From Bacteroidetes bacterium 4572_114 (GTDB taxonomy: Bacteria; Bacteroidota; Bacteroidia; Bacteroidales; 4484-276), in NCBI GenBank assembly GCA_002254335.1, contig NIVA01000120.1, forward strand, positions 1 to 6,032: DNA of 6,032 nt, given 5' to 3'. Shown piece by piece: positions 5,806-6,032 of the stretch. A program made the translations under genes and the position numbers. The notes beneath the pieces were generated by a model. That model did not search any database and was not told the DNA's origin. It worked only from the letters and a program-made list of their open reading frames with translations. Position 1 is the stretch's first letter; each line of letters opens with the position of its first letter.

Positions 5806-5886
5806 GTTTTCCAACATTCCAAGTTTTCCATTTTTCCAGTTTTCCAGTATTCCATTTTTCCAACATTCCATTTTTCCAGTATTCCA
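5806..5886. repeat. Octamer tandem array 4 (NNNTTCCA, 10 units), inverted relative to array 3
   Basis: Ten units ending in TTCCA follow the four-helix gene. TCCA ends at 5813, 5821, 5830, 5838, 5846, 5854, 5862, 5870, 5878 and 5886, so the period is 8 with one extra base in the third unit. Variants are GTTTTCCA, TTTTTCCA, GTATTCCA and ACATTCCA. Read on the minus strand the core is TGGAA, the same core as array 3. The two arrays thus form an imperfect inverted pair around 5305-5805. Confidence 0.93.
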
Positions 5887-5928
5887 CGTAGAAACAATGA
5901 TAACAAATCACAATAAACAATTTGAACC

Positions 5929-6032
5929 ATGATAAAAAAATCAATCCCCAAAGGGTACAAAGACGAACATTATCCACCAGTGCCAACGCGGGCCAACAAG
6001 TTCATGCGGAAGTTTTGGCCATATCAAATATT
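5929..6032 (+). CDS. Unrecognised protein, N-terminal part (runs off right edge)
   Basis: An ATG at 5929 opens 34 codons up to the window edge, beginning MIKKSIPKGYKDEHYPPV and continuing PTRANKFMRKFWPYQI. The stretch is basic, proline-containing and aromatic, and reads like a cytoplasmic lead-in before a membrane segment, but that segment would lie outside the window. There is no Shine-Dalgarno sequence; the leader (CAATTTGAACC) is AT-rich. I do not recognise the family with confidence. It lies downstream of the oxidoreductase gene on the same strand, separated by the repeat-flanked four-helix gene, so it could once have been co-transcribed with it. Confidence 0.55.
   Translation, partial: MIKKSIPKGYKDEHYPPVPTRANKFMRKFWPYQI

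Noticed and set aside
5368..5886. Diversity-generating retroelement accessory gene (Avd)
   Set aside because: The protein shares the fold family, but no reverse transcriptase, template repeat or variable repeat is visible in the window.
5897..5932. Eleven-codon frame starting at ATG 5897 and overlapping the start of the right-edge gene
   Set aside because: It is too short, has no ribosome binding site and shows nothing to suggest a leader peptide.

Overview
The window looks like a piece of a Bacteroidota chromosome. The evidence is a Bacteroidota-style ParE, an AT-rich background, genes that start with no clear Shine-Dalgarno sequence, a DUF3332-type lipoprotein and a Bacteroidota-type 'four helix bundle' gene. 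The sulfide:quinone oxidoreductase suggests an organism that meets sulfide, such as one living in sediment, at a redox interface or in a wastewater biofilm. Lineage and habitat are inferences from gene content.

Layout, left to right. Bases 1-421 (minus strand) hold the N-terminal 140 codons of a transposase-like protein that runs off the left edge. Bases 422-664 are an AT-rich intergenic region with a 16-bp palindrome and a possible Bacteroidota -7 element ahead of parE. Bases 665-2512 (plus) are parE, the topoisomerase IV B subunit. Bases 2521-2680 and 2691-2826 are two adjacent arrays of 8-bp tandem repeats with different sequences. Bases 2857-3306 (plus) encode a DUF3332-like lipoprotein. 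Bases 3307-3671 are intergenic, with a cluster of four hairpins and then two short perfect dyads. Bases 3672-5129 (plus) encode a sulfide:quinone oxidoreductase with exactly three cysteines. Bases 5130-5304 are a purine-rich TGGAA array with a 7-8 bp period. Bases 5368-5760 (plus) carry a four-helix-bundle (S23/IVP-like) reading frame without a usable start for its first helix. Bases 5806-5886 are an octamer array of TTCCA units, the same core as the previous array but inverted. Bases 5929-6032 (plus) are the beginning of an unrecognised small gene.

How the parts relate. No convincing multi-gene operon is visible. parE and the reductase are housekeeping or metabolic genes, each followed at once by a short-period repeat array instead of a recognisable terminator. 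The most unusual feature is this set of four intergenic arrays, all built on a roughly 8-bp period but from at least three unrelated sequences. The last two bracket the four-helix gene in inverted orientation, so this stretch may be an inserted or mobile cassette between the reductase gene and the gene at the right edge. That reading is a hypothesis.
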